DNA of 32,971 bases, from assembly GCF_000588875.1 (NCBI RefSeq), contig NZ_JEMV01000049.1, positions 1 through 32,971 of the forward strand, given 5' to 3'. The notes under the pieces were generated by a model. It was not told where the DNA came from. It searched no databases and saw only the letters and a program-made list of their open reading frames with translations. Position numbers and translations under genes: made by a program. Below are positions 32,904 to 32,971 of this stretch, piece by piece. Numbering within the stretch: position 1 is the first letter of the stretch; each line of letters begins with the position of its first letter. Source of the stretch: Sphingobium sp. Ant17 (GTDB taxonomy: Bacteria > Pseudomonadota > Alphaproteobacteria > Sphingomonadales > Sphingomonadaceae).

Positions 32904-32971
32904 TCAGAGCGTGAAAACAACGGAAAGTGGCGGCCCTCGCGGCTTTGACGCGGGCAAAAAAATCAAGGGCG
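32854..32971 (+). CDS. IS5-family transposase, OrfB (3' partial)
   Basis: In the frame +1 to OrfA the sequence reads [20 protein letters not shown], then [14 protein letters not shown], and stays open to the window end. [11 protein letters not shown] holds the first catalytic Asp of the DDE transposase. GTG 32854 is a possible independent start, but frameshifting from OrfA is more usual. An A7 run at about 32955 is inside this frame. Confidence 0.75.
   Translation, partial: MKRQAGEASPSAGVIDSQSVKTTESGGPRGFDAGKKIKG

Larger units (their letters stand above)
32448..32971 (+). mobile_element. IS5-family insertion sequence, left part (cut by the window)
   Basis: The transposase reading frames at 32550 onward identify the family. 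The likely left end is near GAGCCCGATCCGAAATTAAG at 32448, about 100 bases before the transposase start, following CTTA. The right end lies outside, so the inverted repeat cannot be confirmed. Confidence 0.65.

Overview
The window is high-GC, densely packed DNA with many ATGA/GTGA start-stop overlaps. Gene content suggests an alphaproteobacterium, most likely a sphingomonad: PcoA/PcoB-type copper genes, a rhizobial-type FixL/FixJ pair and an IS5-family element. This taxonomic call is inference. Most of the window is an accessory copper/heavy-metal island with redox and low-oxygen functions. No tRNA, rRNA or CRISPR array was seen.

Layout. (1) 1-3456, plus strand: an overlapping operon of an NAD(P)H/FAD/2Fe-2S reductase (cut by the left edge), a membrane protein with two HX13H helices, a seven-CxxCH cytochrome c, a DUF1622 membrane protein and a Tat-exported Cys-rich copper storage protein. 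(2) 3457-5107: small secreted proteins; two Met/His-rich ones share a 20-nt upstream element and near-identical terminators. (3) 5350-12355, plus strand: aldehyde and alcohol dehydrogenases, multicopper oxidase, CopB, MFS permease and a DUF411 protein. (4) 12459-20045, minus strand: a CnrYXH-type anti-sigma/sensor/ECF-sigma operon, a second multicopper oxidase-CopB pair, a DUF305 protein, FixL, FixJ and a lone receiver. (5) 20180-25448, plus strand: copC-copD, then a CueR-type operator, a copper P-type ATPase, an SRPBCC protein, cueR and a small membrane protein. (6) 25636-30348, minus strand: an orphan FixJ-like regulator and a three-gene operon of beta-CASP nuclease, archaeal-type AMP/thymidine phosphorylase and PRPP-synthetase homologue. 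(7) 30600-32368, plus strand: DUF2933, an isoprenylcysteine methyltransferase-like protein and a Bax-inhibitor-1 protein. (8) 32448-end: the left part of an IS5-family element.

Main result: four promoters share TGAGGGG-N14-GCGTATT(C/G) with identical spacing. They precede the anti-sigma/sensor/sigma operon itself, the multicopper oxidase-copB operon, copCD and the DUF411 gene. The sensor keeps the five metal ligands of CnrX with identical spacing. This points to a self-regulated ECF-sigma metal regulon controlling periplasmic copper genes, alongside a CueR circuit for the cytoplasmic exporter. A second candidate system is the trans-membrane electron conduit at the left end.

Five otherwise intact genes (Met-rich protein, alcohol dehydrogenase, ECF sigma, SRPBCC, beta-CASP nuclease) are each broken by one single-base indel, mostly at G or C runs. 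This may reflect consensus errors in the assembly or real decay, and it affects how literally the annotation should be read.
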